From NCBI GenBank assembly GCA_021735725.1, contig JAIPGS010000046.1:1-6547 (forward strand): a DNA stretch of 6,547 nucleotides, written 5' to 3'. Below are positions 5,547 to 6,547 of this stretch, piece after piece (within the stretch, counting starts at the first letter, position 1; the number at the start of each line of letters is the position of its first letter). A model generated the notes under the pieces. The model did not search any database and was not told where the DNA came from. It worked only from the letters and a program-made list of their open reading frames with translations. This DNA is from Candidatus Babeliales bacterium. GTDB taxonomy: Bacteria > Babelota > Babeliae > Babelales > CAIQNR01. A program made the position numbers and the translations under genes.

Positions 5547-6455
5547 TTAAGGTTTTTGCAGTTCAAGAATAGTAAGCTGTAACTCGTCTTGATAAAATAA
5601 ATATAAGCCTATAAAAACAATTATTGCACATATTCCGTAATGCCATGTAATAACTTCTTTTAAAAAGAGCCAACTATAAAATATAGTTGCAAGTTGATTA
5701 ATAAAATCTGTTAAAGAAATAAACGTTACGCTATATTTTTTTAGTAAATGTATATACCAATTTTGACAGATAATATTACTTATTAAAATAAGTGCAATAA
5801 GACCTAAACTAAATGTTGCCACATCGGTTACAACAAAAGAACCGTGCCCAAAAAGAATTGTTGTTAAAGCTAAAATTCCTCCAAAAAACATACAAACACC
5901 ATTAATCCCAGAAACAGATGATTTATGCTCTCGAATTAAAATCTGCATAATAAACATTGCATAAACATGACAAACTATAGCTAAAAACAAAGCAATTTCT
6001 GGCCATGAAATAAAAAATAATTGAGTAGTTAAAAGTTCTTGCTGTGTCCGCAAAACAACAATGGGAACAAGCCCAAAAAAACCTAATAAAAGACCTGCCC
6101 ACTGTTTCTTTGTTAATTTTGTACCAAACCATATAAAAGAAAAAAGTGCAGCTAAAAATGGAGTTGCATTCAACATAAAAGAAAATTTTACAGCTGGCAA
6201 ATGGCTTAAAGCCCAATAACGCAAAAGATATTTAAAATAAATTCCAAACACAATAATTTGTACATACAACCAGATATATTTTTTATTAAAGATAAACTTG
6301 GTTTTTCTCATCCACCAATTATACCCTAATAACAAAACCCCAGAAGATACCATCCTGATTCCTGTAAGAAAAAATGGAGAACACATTGAAAGTAAAAACT
6401 TACTTATTGGAATTGACGTTCCATAAAGAGCCTGTAGAAGAATAATAGAAAGCAT
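5547..6455 (-). CDS. EamA/DMT-superfamily permease
   Basis: This is a 302-residue inner-membrane protein of the drug/metabolite transporter superfamily, with about ten hydrophobic helices in two EamA-type halves. The first half opens with LLQALYGTSIPISKFLL (6-22), the usual family start in which a Gly-Thr-Ser/Pro turn breaks helix 1. It also shows the YWALSHLPAVKFSFMLNATPF region (helices 3-4) and GLLLGFFGLVPIVVL (helix 5). The second half repeats this, with FISLTDFINQLATIFYSWLFLKEVIT (residues about 247-272) and a final helix before a charged tail. Members export or import small metabolites such as amino acids, nucleotides or S-adenosylmethionine; substrate cannot be told from sequence alone. 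In an intracellular bacterium, uptake of host metabolites is a reasonable inference. The ribosome site AAGGAG (6469-6464) lies 8 nt upstream, and the short N-terminus before helix 1 fits the family. About 110 nt separate it from the ankyrin gene, which has its own promoter. Confidence 0.87.
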   Translation of the reverse strand: MLSIILLQALYGTSIPISKFLLSMCSPFFLTGIRMVSSGVLLLGYNWWMRKTKFIFNKKYIWLYVQIIVFGIYFKYLLRYWALSHLPAVKFSFMLNATPFLAALFSFIWFGTKLTKKQWAGLLLGFFGLVPIVVLRTQQELLTTQLFFISWPEIALFLAIVCHVYAMFIMQILIREHKSSVSGINGVCMFFGGILALTTILFGHGSFVVTDVATFSLGLIALILISNIICQNWYIHLLKKYSVTFISLTDFINQLATIFYSWLFLKEVITWHYGICAIIVFIGLYLFYQDELQLTILELQKP

Positions 6456-6493
6456 AACCAGCGCTCCTTAAAAAGTCATAAAGTATGCTCTTA

Positions 6494-6521
6494 ATGGTAT
6501 CAGGTCTTATATTTTTTACAA
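6494..6521 (-). promoter_or_regulatory. Possible promoter of the permease gene
   Basis: On the minus strand, TTGTAA (6521-6516) is followed after 16 bp by TACCAT (6499-6494), about 38 nt before the ATG at 6455. The -10 matches the consensus at four of six positions. The 16-bp spacing is shared with the other minus-strand promoters. The gene could also be read from a promoter beyond the window edge. Confidence 0.3.
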
Positions 6522-6547
6522 TAATAGGCTTATTAAGCTTAGAGCTT

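Noticed and set aside
5923..6216. 97-codon minus-strand frame inside the permease gene
   Set aside because: It is Cys- and Phe-rich sequence in a shifted frame of an intact ten-helix permease, a common shadow effect of hydrophobic coding DNA.

Overview
The window is strongly AT-rich bacterial DNA with dense, mostly intact genes, Shine-Dalgarno sites (AAGGAG, GGAGG) and sigma70-like promoters. Ankyrin-repeat proteins with export signals, an ankyrin/RING-type zinc-finger protein, a lipoprotein and a DMT-type metabolite permease together suggest a host-associated bacterium living in a protist. My best guess from gene style is Candidatus Dependentiae (TM6); Rickettsiales- or Legionellales-like endosymbionts are alternatives. 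No rRNA, tRNA or housekeeping marker is present, so this placement is an inference.

Layout. On the plus strand, 89-1504 holds a two-gene operon: a DUF6159-like multi-spanning membrane protein, then a very short MscS-type channel protein with no C-terminal domain. A symmetric hairpin with A and T tracts (1511-1542) lies between this operon and the convergent minus-strand gene and can serve both. All remaining genes are on the minus strand. In transcription order they are a ten-helix EamA/DMT permease (6455-5547), an ankyrin-repeat protein that ran into a RING-like zinc finger (5433-3764), a second smaller ankyrin protein (3733-3119, with a tail to 2940), and a lipoprotein whose conserved blocks resemble a macro-domain-like family (2737-1547).

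The main result is that both ankyrin genes carry a single-base, -1-type frameshift, at about 4171 and about 3125. Each can be repaired by eye because the other frame continues the repeat pattern exactly. Repair gives an exported ankyrin-RING protein of about 556 residues and a five-repeat ankyrin protein of about 264 residues. The two genes share a nearly identical signal-peptide segment (53 nt, 47 identical) and sit 30 nt apart, so they look like tandem paralogues in one operon. The larger one has grown by tandem duplication of a roughly 117-bp unit, with signs of a two-unit higher-order repeat and one in-frame partial loss of a unit.

How the genes may work together. The ankyrin-RING and ankyrin proteins have the make-up of secreted host-interaction proteins. 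The lipoprotein would sit on the cell envelope, the permease could import host metabolites, and the MscS-like operon concerns the membrane. Nothing in the sequence ties these into one pathway, and no undescribed multi-gene system can be claimed with confidence.
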